Source: a virus | Strand: one strand, 5' to 3' | IMG/VR virus record: IMGVR_UViG_3300044678_000925 | Span: 1-28,058 of that record | Length of the DNA stretch: 28,058 bases | Shown: piece by piece, positions 17,101-23,769 of the stretch | How the letters are laid out: each line of letters starts with the position of its first letter | How positions within the stretch are numbered: the stretch's first letter is position 1 | Notes under the pieces: model-generated | What the model was told of the DNA's origin: nothing | The model's database searches: none | Seen by the model: only the letters and a program-made list of their open reading frames with translations | Translations under genes and position numbers: made by a program

Positions 17101-17197
17101 CGTTACGCTGAATACTGTTCTGGATCAGGTTGCTGATGAACGAACTTAGGTTGGCTGACCCTGAGGTTGCCCGACCGAATCTACCTCGACGTGCCAT
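14177..17197 (-). CDS. Giant virion-associated protein of unknown function (1006 aa)
   Basis: I do not recognise this protein. Residues 1-20 are Arg/Gly-rich. Residues about 30-470 are long helices with coiled-coil-like spacing. Residues 520-660 are mixed strands rich in Gly/Asp/Pro (a short beta domain near WGFYYPDQGIWVDNDSGETY). The last 130 residues are disordered, Ala/Pro/Thr-rich, with a repeated motif: GDTRSEALG (884-892) and GDTQAELLG (962-970), each followed by two or three residues and RA. The ATG overlaps the portal stop (TAATG) with GAGGAG before it, so it is coupled to the portal. Together with the 1204-aa neighbour it probably forms an internal or portal-associated structure. The repeated C-terminal motif may be a short docking peptide. 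Confidence 0.55.
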   Translation of the reverse strand: MARRGRFGRATSGSANLSSFISNLIQNSIQRNESALLNAFSDQTMFGGSVPTALDIEDYVNSRTAGLDPNSSEFAYYQNMLENAKRQERQRTVSAASTAFNASGGESYDEFYSQISGLLSSGDLSAEERVEFEALLTQKTRDYVGIVASEYTAGITSFEELISRTDVAIGRLTGQNQENALLDRAGSIVSRETASLESGAIDVAMFRSMADVAMRGITKGSPAAFDIGVGIQAAIWNKEIDKYNVALAKAKNKGYTAKINSNKNWIEWAKTQLQQLEDAGLGESNFADQIKVDIESKRGDLKAAQVAAYNAGYTNRVEEIQSIEASINEMMRNVPLVIGGETKVFSIDQIYGTSVTDSIGTAVQLIRYLDVNPELRDQYDSLMEAYRGASADLYNYASSNGAASEAKFYKDKSKQLRNMTGLDTAMEDYEDAYDVRLDLVAKANGNDASLKIINDEWLKFLSGNNTRYFGKGMAAPKDGFTQQLVANEKAIYSGTADGVPATGYGATMAGYYNRDVKLPEGYTGTFEDLEAQNVIDTAKNAKGLVDGTMIVGPGPDGFQATIPTRPADQSRGEFMFITKDDNGVPRATIVQGIPVEGVARGQTTRVWGFYYPDQGIWVDNDSGETYTVPPFSGANGNKIEIGPDGQQRIRVDQDESVLNDPETLWTPINGKATDGQGKEVGSKTIEYTDAILLGSQMTVSSGFRPGGIGSSGALKAVIDTLPEDKANKFKESLTLYQQGQELYNQFRAGERNMDSQSVSDAVTTFDTFLGQNSNFQGKQYKKEVLVIRNGRPEWRAIPYRDAYIEQEPGLFVRKKEATEVSSFGKPIDESGQSFPGVIDVRKSINDPKIKPYLGSTFLDKKDVKPADSSMNYFFRKVGFTGYAGDTRSEALGASRAAMATGGTAPRVSTTPSLPGYANPNQISVSTGRDFATPLTLAIPRFTAPTMPTVAAAQKAGLGVSEGDTQAELLGQLRALNVPGFSMPNVGGTAKTPSLGGQSSVQRNTNR

Positions 17198-19440
17198 TAG
17201 ACAATCTCCTCAGCGACTGGCGCTGCGTTCTCGGCTAGGGCGTTGGCCGGGGTGGCCTCTGCCGGTACCTGTGACTGGTTCTCTGCTTGGTTAAGCGACT
17301 GCGTACCAGCCGCTGGTGCTTGTAGTGTACGTGCCGTATTTGCTACGCTGGCCTGCTGCTGAGCGAACTGCTCGGCCGCTGCCTGCTGCTGCTGAAGTCC
17401 CATCTGCTGGAACATCTGCATCAGGTTGGCCATCGCCATCACGGACGACGGGTTGAGGGTTGCGTCGGTCTGCTCCTCGCGGATGACCATCATCTCGCCC
17501 TCTGGGTCCTCTACGCCCACACGGTCCATTGCGCGCTCCGCGCTCCAGACTCGGTTCTGGACGAGGTTGATTGCTGTCTGTGCCAGTTCGAGCGTGTCTC
17601 GTGGCGTCAGTTCTGGCGGGGTGATGTCGAGTCGGTAGTTGCCGTTGAAGACAAGTCCGACCTCTGGTTGCTTCTTCTCCCAGATCTGTGCGCACATCTT
17701 CCACGTCTGCTTGATCCACGAGTAGAGCAATTTGCGCTTTGGCGCAATGCGTGCCTCGTAGTTGGCAACGAGAGAAGCAATGGCACGAGACGATCCGAGC
17801 ACTCCCGACGGCGCAAGGCCGAGGAGGAGATCGTTCAGGCCCGTTACCACCGCGATCTCACGGTCGATACGGCGGTTGTAGTCTTCGATCTGGAACTGTG
17901 GAATGAACGGGGAGATCGGACGGATCTCGTTGCCAGGGCCAGGTGTTGCCATCTTGCCGGGCTTCGGGATTGCGTTTGGTGGTACCTCGTCAGGTGCCTC
18001 TGGCCCAACCAACTGGAACATCTGTCCGCCGATGACCGAGTGGATCATCTGCGCTTGGTTGGTGATACGCTCGTCCTTCTCGCGGAGCAACTGCTCCACG
18101 TCGTAGAGTTCTGGCTTGCCGTATGGGCTGCCAGGAACCTTAGCGTTCGCAAGGAGGACGTACGGGATCTCGCCATTGAACTCAGGGTGCGAGGTGTTCT
18201 TGACAACCGTGTTGCCGACGAGGATTGCATTGTAGACCGTCGGGGCCTTGCCCGGGGCTCCCGGAACCTTGTACCAGTAGTCGAACACTTCGACCTGCTG
18301 CATCTCGTATGGGGTCTCGCGTCGGAGCGGGTTGCGCTCGAACTGATTCTGGTAGACGTTGGCAATCGGGTCATCGTGTGTCGAGGCCGTGTAATTGTAC
18401 CACTTGCCGCCCTGCTGGGTGGCGACGACCTTGATGCCGTAGTCCTCTTCGACCGCCTGCGGGCTCATGCCGTAGGTGTAGAGAGCCCAGTCCAGTCGGC
18501 TGAAGTCGGACATGCCGAAGCCGAGATACAGGTTCTCTGGGGTCTGGACGATGCGGATGCGAGGAAGTTTTGCCTCGGCATCCCAGTAGATCTTGCCTGC
18601 GGTGTAACCGTAGAGGGACTTGATGAAGCAGGCATCTTCGAGCATGAGATCAAACTCATTCTCTTCTGCCCATCGGAAGAAGAGTCGCTCGGCATCAGCC
18701 GCAGCATCACGGTCCTCTGGGGCCTCACCGGCAGGGACGTAGTTGATAACCGGCATAACGGCTTGGAGCGATGCCGGGATGTTGACGTAGGCGGCGTGCA
18801 CGTTGACCGAGACGTGTGCTCGTCCCGCCGTGCGTGCCGTGGCGTCATCGGCCCAGTGGTCAGGACCACCGATGGTGATGACATTTGGGTGATAGAGATT
18901 GTCGAAGCGTCGGAACAGTGCTCGGAGTCGGTTCTGTTCTGGCTCTGCCGTCTGCTTTCGCATCAGCACTTCGCCGTAGAGCAGGTAGTTCTCGTCCTGT
19001 TCGGCTGGGATGTTCTGCATCGACAGCGACGTCTCAAGCAACTTGACCGATACGGCCTGAGCCTCAGTCAACTTCTTGACATCGAGTTTCTGGAATCGCT
19101 TGGCAAGCGGCTTACCCTGTCCGCCAGCGGAGGCGTTAACACGGGTCGGGCTAGTAGCAATAGCGGGGCCAGTAGCAGCAATGCCGCTGGTCGCCCCGGC
19201 TGGGGCTCGACGGGAGGAAGCGCCGGAAACCCCAGCCGGGGACGTAGAAGTCTTAAGTGGCGCACCACCGCCGAGCGGCTCATAAACCCGCTCTCCACGG
19301 CCAATTCGCTTGGCCTTATCAACAGCCTTGCCGATAGAGGCAATCTGTTCTGGGGTCGCTACATCTGGGTCAGTGGTGTACTGCCCCGGAATTGCTCGTG
19401 TCCCCTGAAATGCGCGGGGAACGCCTCGTACCTTAGCCAT
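17197..19440 (-). CDS. Portal protein
   Basis: This protein is 747 aa from the ATG at 19440, which overlaps the terminase stop (TGATG) with GGAG ten bases upstream; a TTG one codon earlier is less likely. The first 110 residues are Ala/Pro/Gly/Ser-rich and basic, probably disordered. The core (about 125-660) has the portal pattern: an early RALFRRFDNLYHP helix, VSVNVHAAYVNIPASLQAVMPVINYVP, an acidic-aromatic DAERLFFRWAEENEFDLMLEDACFIKSLYGY helix pair, and GYTAGKIYWD. Later come DVEQLLREKDERITNQAQMIHS and the LLLGLAPSGVLGSSRAIASL region typical of the stem and crown. The C-terminal 80 residues are Gln/Ala-rich. It is larger than the common 450-550-aa portals and nearer podovirus-type sizes. 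Position between terminase and head proteins agrees. Confidence 0.85.
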   Translation of the reverse strand: MAKVRGVPRAFQGTRAIPGQYTTDPDVATPEQIASIGKAVDKAKRIGRGERVYEPLGGGAPLKTSTSPAGVSGASSRRAPAGATSGIAATGPAIATSPTRVNASAGGQGKPLAKRFQKLDVKKLTEAQAVSVKLLETSLSMQNIPAEQDENYLLYGEVLMRKQTAEPEQNRLRALFRRFDNLYHPNVITIGGPDHWADDATARTAGRAHVSVNVHAAYVNIPASLQAVMPVINYVPAGEAPEDRDAAADAERLFFRWAEENEFDLMLEDACFIKSLYGYTAGKIYWDAEAKLPRIRIVQTPENLYLGFGMSDFSRLDWALYTYGMSPQAVEEDYGIKVVATQQGGKWYNYTASTHDDPIANVYQNQFERNPLRRETPYEMQQVEVFDYWYKVPGAPGKAPTVYNAILVGNTVVKNTSHPEFNGEIPYVLLANAKVPGSPYGKPELYDVEQLLREKDERITNQAQMIHSVIGGQMFQLVGPEAPDEVPPNAIPKPGKMATPGPGNEIRPISPFIPQFQIEDYNRRIDREIAVVTGLNDLLLGLAPSGVLGSSRAIASLVANYEARIAPKRKLLYSWIKQTWKMCAQIWEKKQPEVGLVFNGNYRLDITPPELTPRDTLELAQTAINLVQNRVWSAERAMDRVGVEDPEGEMMVIREEQTDATLNPSSVMAMANLMQMFQQMGLQQQQAAAEQFAQQQASVANTARTLQAPAAGTQSLNQAENQSQVPAEATPANALAENAAPVAEEIV

Positions 19441-20933
19441 CAATCACTCGCTCCATAATAGGTGAACACCGGATCTTGCACTGGCTTCTCCGGGTTCCTT
19501 GCCGCGTACCATACGGCGAGGGCTAGTGCCATCACCGCGTCTGTTTCAAGTTTCTTGTCCATTAACTTGTATGAGAGCAACTGCCTCCGAAGGTCGTCCC
19601 ACGGTTGCCCACGAGGGATGACCAGTGTTCCGTGATCCATCATGGACTTTAACGTCGAGAGCAAAGCCAACTTCTTGGACTTGGTCCCACCAAAGTCATA
19701 GCCACGGAGTGGCTTGATCACGTTAAACTCTTGACGGAACAGGCGTCCTCCGAGCCCCGTTTCGTCTACAATGGTGGTGCAGAAGGCTCCATCCTGCTGA
19801 TACAGGAGAGAGTTCTCCCGCACCATGTTCACCACGGCTGGAATAGTTTGCTTTCCAGATCGTCTTCGTGCTCGTACTCCCACGATTCTGTTGCGATCTG
19901 TGTAATCGAGTACGATTGTCCACGTAGCGTCAGAAGAAATACCGGGGTCACATCCTTGAACGTATCGGTGTCCCCTCTGTGGCGGGACATCCCCACTAGC
20001 GTCAGGATCAAAGGCTCCTTCGACTGACTGGGATGCGAAGTAGGCGTCCCTTGCTTCGATGAAGTACCCGTCGACGTTTTGCGGGATGAGATATTCCGCT
20101 TGCTGGCGGATGATGGCGTCGAAGTTGACTGGGTCAAGTCCGTATCCAACATTGTCGCGGGTTGAAAGTCTGAAAGAAATGAATTGAGAGTCACGGTTGG
20201 GATTCTCTGGGTTCCCCATTTCCCAGAGGTCGGAGTAATCTCCGATTCCTTCTGTTGGGGTTCCGATGAAGTGGAGCGGTCCGCCCGTCGAGAGCCTTCG
20301 GAGGTTGAGGACCTCTTGGTAGATCTCCACCAAGTGTGGTTCGAATGCCGCCTCGTCGAACGAGATCCCATTCATGTCCTTCCCGAGAAGCGACTTCGCC
20401 TTCTCCTGTGTCGTCCTAAAGTGGATATTGGCTCCGCCCACAATTGGGTGGAACTTAATCCAGAGATACTCGCCACGATACTTCTTGTCTACCGATGCGA
20501 TATCCCCGAGGCTCTTTGTGATTGGACATCCCCTGCCCTTCTGGGCCGGGTGGTTCCCTGAGAGGATTGATGAGATCTCGCGGTGAACGAGTTCAGCGGT
20601 CTCCTGCTGAATTCCTACGTGGTACCATTCGTACGGGGTGTTCGACCACCTGCGCGCATCCGAGGGATCGTCAGGTTTCGGCTGCTGAACTCCCATTTTG
20701 TACAAGGCGTGGTGAATGCAGACGACCGCCATCGCCAACGTTTTCCCTGCACGATTCCCGGCTGATACGACGGTCGTGAGGTACTTCGGCCGATATCCTG
20801 TTTCATCGCGCTCTGCACAGGCGTTCCACCAGTTGACTTGGCCGGGATTTCCCTTGATACCAAGCCAGCGTTCAGCAAAGAACTCGATGTTATCGCGGCC
20901 GAGAGCCAGATCTCGTGCAATTTCATTTTGCAG
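19440..20933 (-). CDS. terL: Terminase large subunit; start codon unclear
   Basis: The reading frame encodes an ATPase-nuclease packaging motor of about 497 aa. Walker A is SAGNRAGKT (residues 57-65 from the CTG at 20933), Walker B is GISFDEA (DE at 193-194), and the nuclease acids are D329 in GCDPG, D390 in TIVDET and D465 in ETDAVMALALA. The first conventional start in frame is a TTG at 20738, after Walker A, which would destroy the ATPase. Upstream the frame stays open (EIARDLALGRDNIEFFAERW is clearly terminase-like) back to a TAA near 21021, with no ATG, GTG or TTG. Options are a CTG at 20933 preceded by AGGGGA, an ATT at 20921, or an ATG at 20926 plus a -1 shift (or a missing A) at the AAA of codon 2. 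The portal gene follows with a one-base overlap. Confidence 0.85.
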   Translation of the reverse strand: MQNEIARDLALGRDNIEFFAERWLGIKGNPGQVNWWNACAERDETGYRPKYLTTVVSAGNRAGKTLAMAVVCIHHALYKMGVQQPKPDDPSDARRWSNTPYEWYHVGIQQETAELVHREISSILSGNHPAQKGRGCPITKSLGDIASVDKKYRGEYLWIKFHPIVGGANIHFRTTQEKAKSLLGKDMNGISFDEAAFEPHLVEIYQEVLNLRRLSTGGPLHFIGTPTEGIGDYSDLWEMGNPENPNRDSQFISFRLSTRDNVGYGLDPVNFDAIIRQQAEYLIPQNVDGYFIEARDAYFASQSVEGAFDPDASGDVPPQRGHRYVQGCDPGISSDATWTIVLDYTDRNRIVGVRARRRSGKQTIPAVVNMVRENSLLYQQDGAFCTTIVDETGLGGRLFRQEFNVIKPLRGYDFGGTKSKKLALLSTLKSMMDHGTLVIPRGQPWDDLRRQLLSYKLMDKKLETDAVMALALAVWYAARNPEKPVQDPVFTYYGASD

Positions 20934-21237
20934 AGGGCTTCCCCTTATTCCGGCTGCTAATCGCTGCGGCCTTCCTCTTGGCGTCAGCCTTGCTGCTTGC
21001 TCCCCACGCTTGGAGACTTAGCAGCAGTCGGGTTGGTCGACCCTTCTCGTCCCGCTCTGGTCCGGGCATACCTCCCATGCGAGCGAGGAATGATGCGCGT
21101 CGTGGGTTATCCCCACTCTTGACAGGAGCCTTAAGTGTCCCACCAGTCTGTGACTTGTAAGATGCGCGGCCCTTGGCATTGAGACCACCCTTTGGGTTCT
21201 GTCCCTCTTTGCGCTGCCACGCTGCGGTCTTCGTCAT
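20923..21237 (-). CDS. Small basic DUF6321-like phage protein
   Basis: This is a 104-aa protein from the ATG at 21237 (GAGGT six bases before; a GTG one codon earlier is also possible). It is very basic and Gly/Ala-rich. The segments EGQNPKGGLNAKGRASY, PRRASFLARMGGM and KGRPTRLLLSLQAWG match what I recall of DUF6321, a short family from phage and environmental genomes with no known function. Its positive charge suggests nucleic-acid binding. It ends in an ATGA overlap where the terminase frame begins, and its last 30 codons overlap the open terminase frame. That raises the question of whether the two are joined by a frameshift. It could alternatively be a packaging accessory. Confidence 0.6.
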   Translation of the reverse strand: MTKTAAWQRKEGQNPKGGLNAKGRASYKSQTGGTLKAPVKSGDNPRRASFLARMGGMPGPERDEKGRPTRLLLSLQAWGASSKADAKRKAAAISSRNKGKPSAK

Positions 21238-21776
21238 CACTTCACCTCGTTGTGGTAATACATGGTCCCCTTGAGGAATTCAATAGATTGGGTGACGGCG
21301 GCAATCCTGTTGATGAAGGTGCCGTCTGCTTCGTAATGGCGGTCAGTATACCCAGCCTTCCGGGCAACCTCGACTTTGACGATATAGTTGCCAGAGGTGG
21401 AACTGCTATGGGAGAACTTGGGGGTCTGGTTTTTAGACCAACCGCAGTATACCACATCACTGCCCAACTCTGCAAGCCACATCATCTCGGCGATATAGTG
21501 GGGGTCGTAGGAGTCGTCGTGGTTGAACCAGCCAATGTAGTCTTTGGTGGCTAGGTCCAGCCCCTTGGCCCGCTTGTCATGGCCCCAATCGTTGAGGTTT
21601 GGCTCAGCGTAGAAGATCACCCCGGTATGCTTCTTGCGTACCTCTTCGAGGTCGATGTCGCTTGCCAGGACGATGACTTCGTCCGGCTTTCTACTCTGCG
21701 CGAAGAGCGCGGTTAGCGTGCGTTCCATTCCCGCTGCATCCGCATGAGCAGTCACAATCGCTGTGAACGTTGCCAA
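21237..21776 (-). CDS. GT2-family glycosyltransferase (GT-A fold)
   Basis: With the TTG start at 21776 the protein is 179 aa. GGGAGG lies about four bases upstream, and the product starts on the first GT-A strand (TFTAIVTAHADAAGMERTLT). An upstream start at 21875 would add 33 unrelated residues. Family features are SRKPDEVIVLASD (28-40), the donor-binding NLNDWGHDKRAKGLD segment, the metal-binding DD at 87-88 in FNHDDSY, and EADGT (149-153) at the acceptor/catalytic-acid position. At 179 aa it is short: a core catalytic domain without a C-terminal extension. It overlaps the cytidylyltransferase gene by 86 nt in another frame. The two genes may act on the same activated sugar or polyol. It ends at the GTGATG junction with the DUF6321-like gene. 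Confidence 0.75.
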   Translation of the reverse strand: MATFTAIVTAHADAAGMERTLTALFAQSRKPDEVIVLASDIDLEEVRKKHTGVIFYAEPNLNDWGHDKRAKGLDLATKDYIGWFNHDDSYDPHYIAEMMWLAELGSDVVYCGWSKNQTPKFSHSSSTSGNYIVKVEVARKAGYTDRHYEADGTFINRIAAVTQSIEFLKGTMYYHNEVK

Positions 21777-22197
21777 TGACCCTCCCAATGATATCGCTGG
21801 TTGAAATGCCGCCTGTGTAAGGAACGTAAAGCATCTGGATCGCCCGATCCTGTAGCCACTGGTCGGTGATTCCAAGTTGGTTTAGAAGGGCTTCCCCTGC
21901 CCAGTCATCCCCATGAGCGATGTAGGCGATCTCTCGGTCTGTAATGCGGTCGATAGTAATCCCGCTGTTCTCGTCGCCGATGTTTACGCAGACATCGTCC
22001 ACGTACTTGCATCCCGACAGGGCTTCCATCCGCTCGCCGAGCGAAAGGATGGGTTCCCGTTTGTATCGTGAAGCAAAGTCATCAGTGTTTAGGGAAACGA
22101 TCACCGGTCCATACTCTCGGCACTGCTGAAGGAACTTCATGTGCCCGTAGTGGAAGAGATCGAACGTCCCTCCGACATAGACCCATTCGTTCTTCAT
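21691..22197 (-). CDS. Cytidylyltransferase-like protein (TagD/HldE-type) with a Cys-rich tail
   Basis: This 168-aa protein has the nucleotidyltransferase signature GGTFDLFHYGHMKFL (HYGH at 16-19), RYKREP (44-49), and ISTSDII (131-137), matching the ISTS/T motif of glycerol-3-phosphate and related cytidylyltransferases. Such enzymes form CDP-glycerol, CDP-ethanolamine or ADP-heptose-type donors; the substrate here cannot be fixed. The core ends near residue 142. After it come 26 extra residues with four alternating cysteines (C148, C150, C152, C154) in the 86-nt overlap with the GT2 gene, so this tail may exist mainly because that DNA also encodes the next start. The ATG overlaps the previous stop (ATGA), with GAGG close upstream. 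Confidence 0.8.
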   Translation of the reverse strand: MKNEWVYVGGTFDLFHYGHMKFLQQCREYGPVIVSLNTDDFASRYKREPILSLGERMEALSGCKYVDDVCVNIGDENSGITIDRITDREIAYIAHGDDWAGEALLNQLGITDQWLQDRAIQMLYVPYTGGISTSDIIGRVIGNVHSDCDCSCGCSGNGTHANRALRAE

Positions 22198-22685
22198 GAT
22201 GCCTCTGCCACTTCGTGGACGGGCTTGGCCTCGATGACTTCGTAGGTTGTAGATACCCCTCCTAGGATCTGGGCAAGCGAGACGACAAGGTCGCGGTCTG
22301 CGGTCTTATCGTTTCGTTTATCCAGCATCTCCTGTGCCCGAAGGCCCTCAGAGAGTGACGGCGTCATGCTGCCGGACTCTACCTCGGAGAAGACGTAATC
22401 CCTCACGAGGGTGGCGAGGTCGCGGTGCGGGGCCTTGATGGTCCGCTGCGCCTGCTCCATCTTCTTCACGGCGGCAATGCGAGCCGTCTCGTGAGGGGTC
22501 GTCAGATGTTCACGCTTGTGCTTGCCGAGCGTGTTTCGGCTGATGTAGTATCCTTCATCCTTGAGCCACAGCGAGATCTTCAGGTCGGCCATGCCTTCCT
22601 TCATCCTCTTGTTAATCAACTCAACAATTGGACTTCTGCATACGTGGCACCCAGTTAGAACTGGGGCAAGGTCGGATACGTTCAC
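22194..22685 (-). CDS. Zn/HTH-type small protein, candidate small terminase subunit
   Basis: This 163-aa protein begins with CxxC (C13, C16), followed by a helix-turn-helix (about 33-61, ISLWLKDEGYYISRNTLGKH) that ends HKREHL (H56, H60). A C-x2-C plus H-x3-H pattern around an HTH recurs in phage proteins often annotated as small terminase or DNA-binding. Residues 65-110 are a charged helix, and 110-163 an acidic helical tail. GTG start directly after the holin stop (TAAGTG), without a clear ribosome site. Its position in the packaging half of the operon, DNA-binding look and size favour TerS, which recognises the packaging site. A transcription regulator is the main alternative. Confidence 0.55.
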   Translation of the reverse strand: MNVSDLAPVLTGCHVCRSPIVELINKRMKEGMADLKISLWLKDEGYYISRNTLGKHKREHLTTPHETARIAAVKKMEQAQRTIKAPHRDLATLVRDYVFSEVESGSMTPSLSEGLRAQEMLDKRNDKTADRDLVVSLAQILGGVSTTYEVIEAKPVHEVAEAS

Positions 22686-22979
22686 TTAGATGTCGAACTG
22701 CTTGTCTGCCGCAGCCTTATCTTCAGGGGACTTCTCCTTGATCCCGAACGCGCTGTTCTTTGGGTCAAGGAACTTGATGAGTACCTGAAGGCCTGATGCT
22801 AGTCCCGCGGAAAGCACTGTCCTAAAATCTCCCCCAGTGATGTCGAGTAGGGGGATTCCGAGACCGAGTGCAACTGAGATTGAAACCGTAATAAAGGTAC
22901 GGCCAAACTCAATGAGGGCCTCGTCTACGCCAGTGTTGTCAATAACCCAGCGGATGCCCGCCTTGATGTCGCTATACAT
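22686..22979 (-). CDS. Holin, r1t-like
   Basis: This 97-aa protein has two hydrophobic segments (about 27-46, TFITVSISVALGLGIPLLDI, and 55-70, TVLSAGLASGLQVLIKFL) separated by a short GGDF turn, then a charged, soluble C terminus (KEKSPEDKAAADKQFDI). The GGDFRTVLSAGLASGLQVL region followed by a xAFG motif is the pattern of r1t-type holins of Gram-positive and actinobacterial phages. It lies 9 nt after the endolysin candidate. AAGGAG stands five bases before its ATG. It would form membrane lesions that release or trigger the endolysin. Confidence 0.7.
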   Translation of the reverse strand: MYSDIKAGIRWVIDNTGVDEALIEFGRTFITVSISVALGLGIPLLDITGGDFRTVLSAGLASGLQVLIKFLDPKNSAFGIKEKSPEDKAAADKQFDI

Positions 22980-22988
22980 TGAGACTCC

Positions 22989-23597
22989 TTACTTCCATTC
23001 CACGATGGCAACGTGCTTGTAGGCCGCGCTGCCCGTGATCTTCTTCTTGCTTGCAGCGATCTGCTTGAGTTGCTCCTCCGTTACAACGACGCCGAACTTT
23101 TCCTTACCCTTGCCCGAACGCGTGGGGCATGCCCACTGCCATCCGTCAACGGCATCCCACCCACCGGCAGTCATGTGTCCATATCCCTGAGAAATGTGCT
23201 TTTTATCTTTCTTAATCCAGTAGTTCTGCCACTTCTTATGCCATTCGCTGATCTCCACGGCTGGGTAGTCCACAGCCTGCTGGACCCAGATAATAAGTCC
23301 GGCACCGCGATGTGCGGAAATGACGACGTCATCCCACGACTTGGCGTATCGCGCCTTGGCACCAAGTTCCTTGGCTGTCTTAATCAGGTCGCCGAGGGAG
23401 GAGCCATTGTCGCTCACGCCCTCTTTCTCCACGAATCCTGTTGCTTTCGCCTTTGCCTTGATGCCATCTCCAGCGGACGGGTCAACGGTATACTTGGACG
23501 CCCACGCGACGGCGGCTGCCGTACTAGAAGGACCGCAATCGTCGAGGATGCCACCCTTCTCTACGTGATCCAGTTGCGACTTGACTTTGAACTTCAT
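22989..23597 (-). CDS. Endolysin candidate, C39-like cysteine peptidase
   Basis: This is 202 aa from the ATG at 23597, which has GGAAGGA before it and lies one base after the preceding stop; an earlier start at 23699 would overlap that gene by 100 nt. The N terminus has DDCGPSSTAAAVAW (nucleophile C21), as in C39-like and NlpC-like cysteine peptidases. GYGHMTAGGW (H141) with D148 or D151 would complete the triad. The end (about 160-202) is basic and may bind the cell wall, although no known repeat domain is visible. No signal peptide, so holin-dependent release is expected. It lies between two small membrane proteins, a typical lysis setting. Bacteriocin-type leader processing is unlikely, given no transporter. 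Confidence 0.7.
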   Translation of the reverse strand: MKFKVKSQLDHVEKGGILDDCGPSSTAAAVAWASKYTVDPSAGDGIKAKAKATGFVEKEGVSDNGSSLGDLIKTAKELGAKARYAKSWDDVVISAHRGAGLIIWVQQAVDYPAVEISEWHKKWQNYWIKKDKKHISQGYGHMTAGGWDAVDGWQWACPTRSGKGKEKFGVVVTEEQLKQIAASKKKITGSAAYKHVAIVEWK

Positions 23598-23598
23598 G

Positions 23599-23769
23599 TT
23601 ATTCCTTCCAGCGTAGTGGCCCAGTGACGAGCCATCCAATTGTGAGGAGAACGAATAGTGTTGCCATCGTGGTCTGCGTCTGCCCCTCTGGCAGAACAAC
23701 TACGGCAAAGAGGAGTCCAAGGATAGTCCAGGCTCCACCAATAAGATCAAGAATAATATTTTTAAACAC
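23599..23769 (-). CDS. Small two-TM membrane protein (holin/antiholin candidate)
   Basis: I choose the GTG at 23769, giving 56 aa, because AAAGGA lies nine bases upstream and the earlier start would overlap the previous gene by about 150 nt. The protein has two hydrophobic helices (about 8-27, DLIGGAWTILGLLFAVVVL, and 34-51, MATLFVLLTIGWLVTG), a short polar turn (PEGQTQ), and a positively charged end (RWKE). It overlaps the preceding gene by 8 nt and directly precedes the endolysin. Two holin-like proteins flanking one endolysin suggest a holin/antiholin pair. Length and topology, rather than sequence, support this. Confidence 0.6.
   Translation of the reverse strand: MFKNIILDLIGGAWTILGLLFAVVVLPEGQTQTTMATLFVLLTIGWLVTGPLRWKE

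Noticed and set aside
10553-17197. The two giant proteins as virion RNA polymerase (N4-like), prompted by the N4-gp56-like capsid
   Set aside because: I see no polymerase motifs, and the proteins are far smaller than the N4 virion polymerase; host-type promoters also argue against it.
17668-19458. A 596-codon open frame on the plus strand
   Set aside because: It is the antisense of the portal gene. Its Leu/Val/Asp/Arg-rich product has no recognisable domain, and codon bias of the portal explains why the opposite frame stays open. No ribosome site or promoter supports it.
20615-20926. A 103-codon frame starting at the ATG in the ATGA junction before the terminase
   Set aside because: Its product after the first codons is Ser/Arg/Thr-rich shadow sequence, whereas the overlapping frame gives clear terminase motifs. 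I use it only as evidence that an ATG may be the true start with a frame change.
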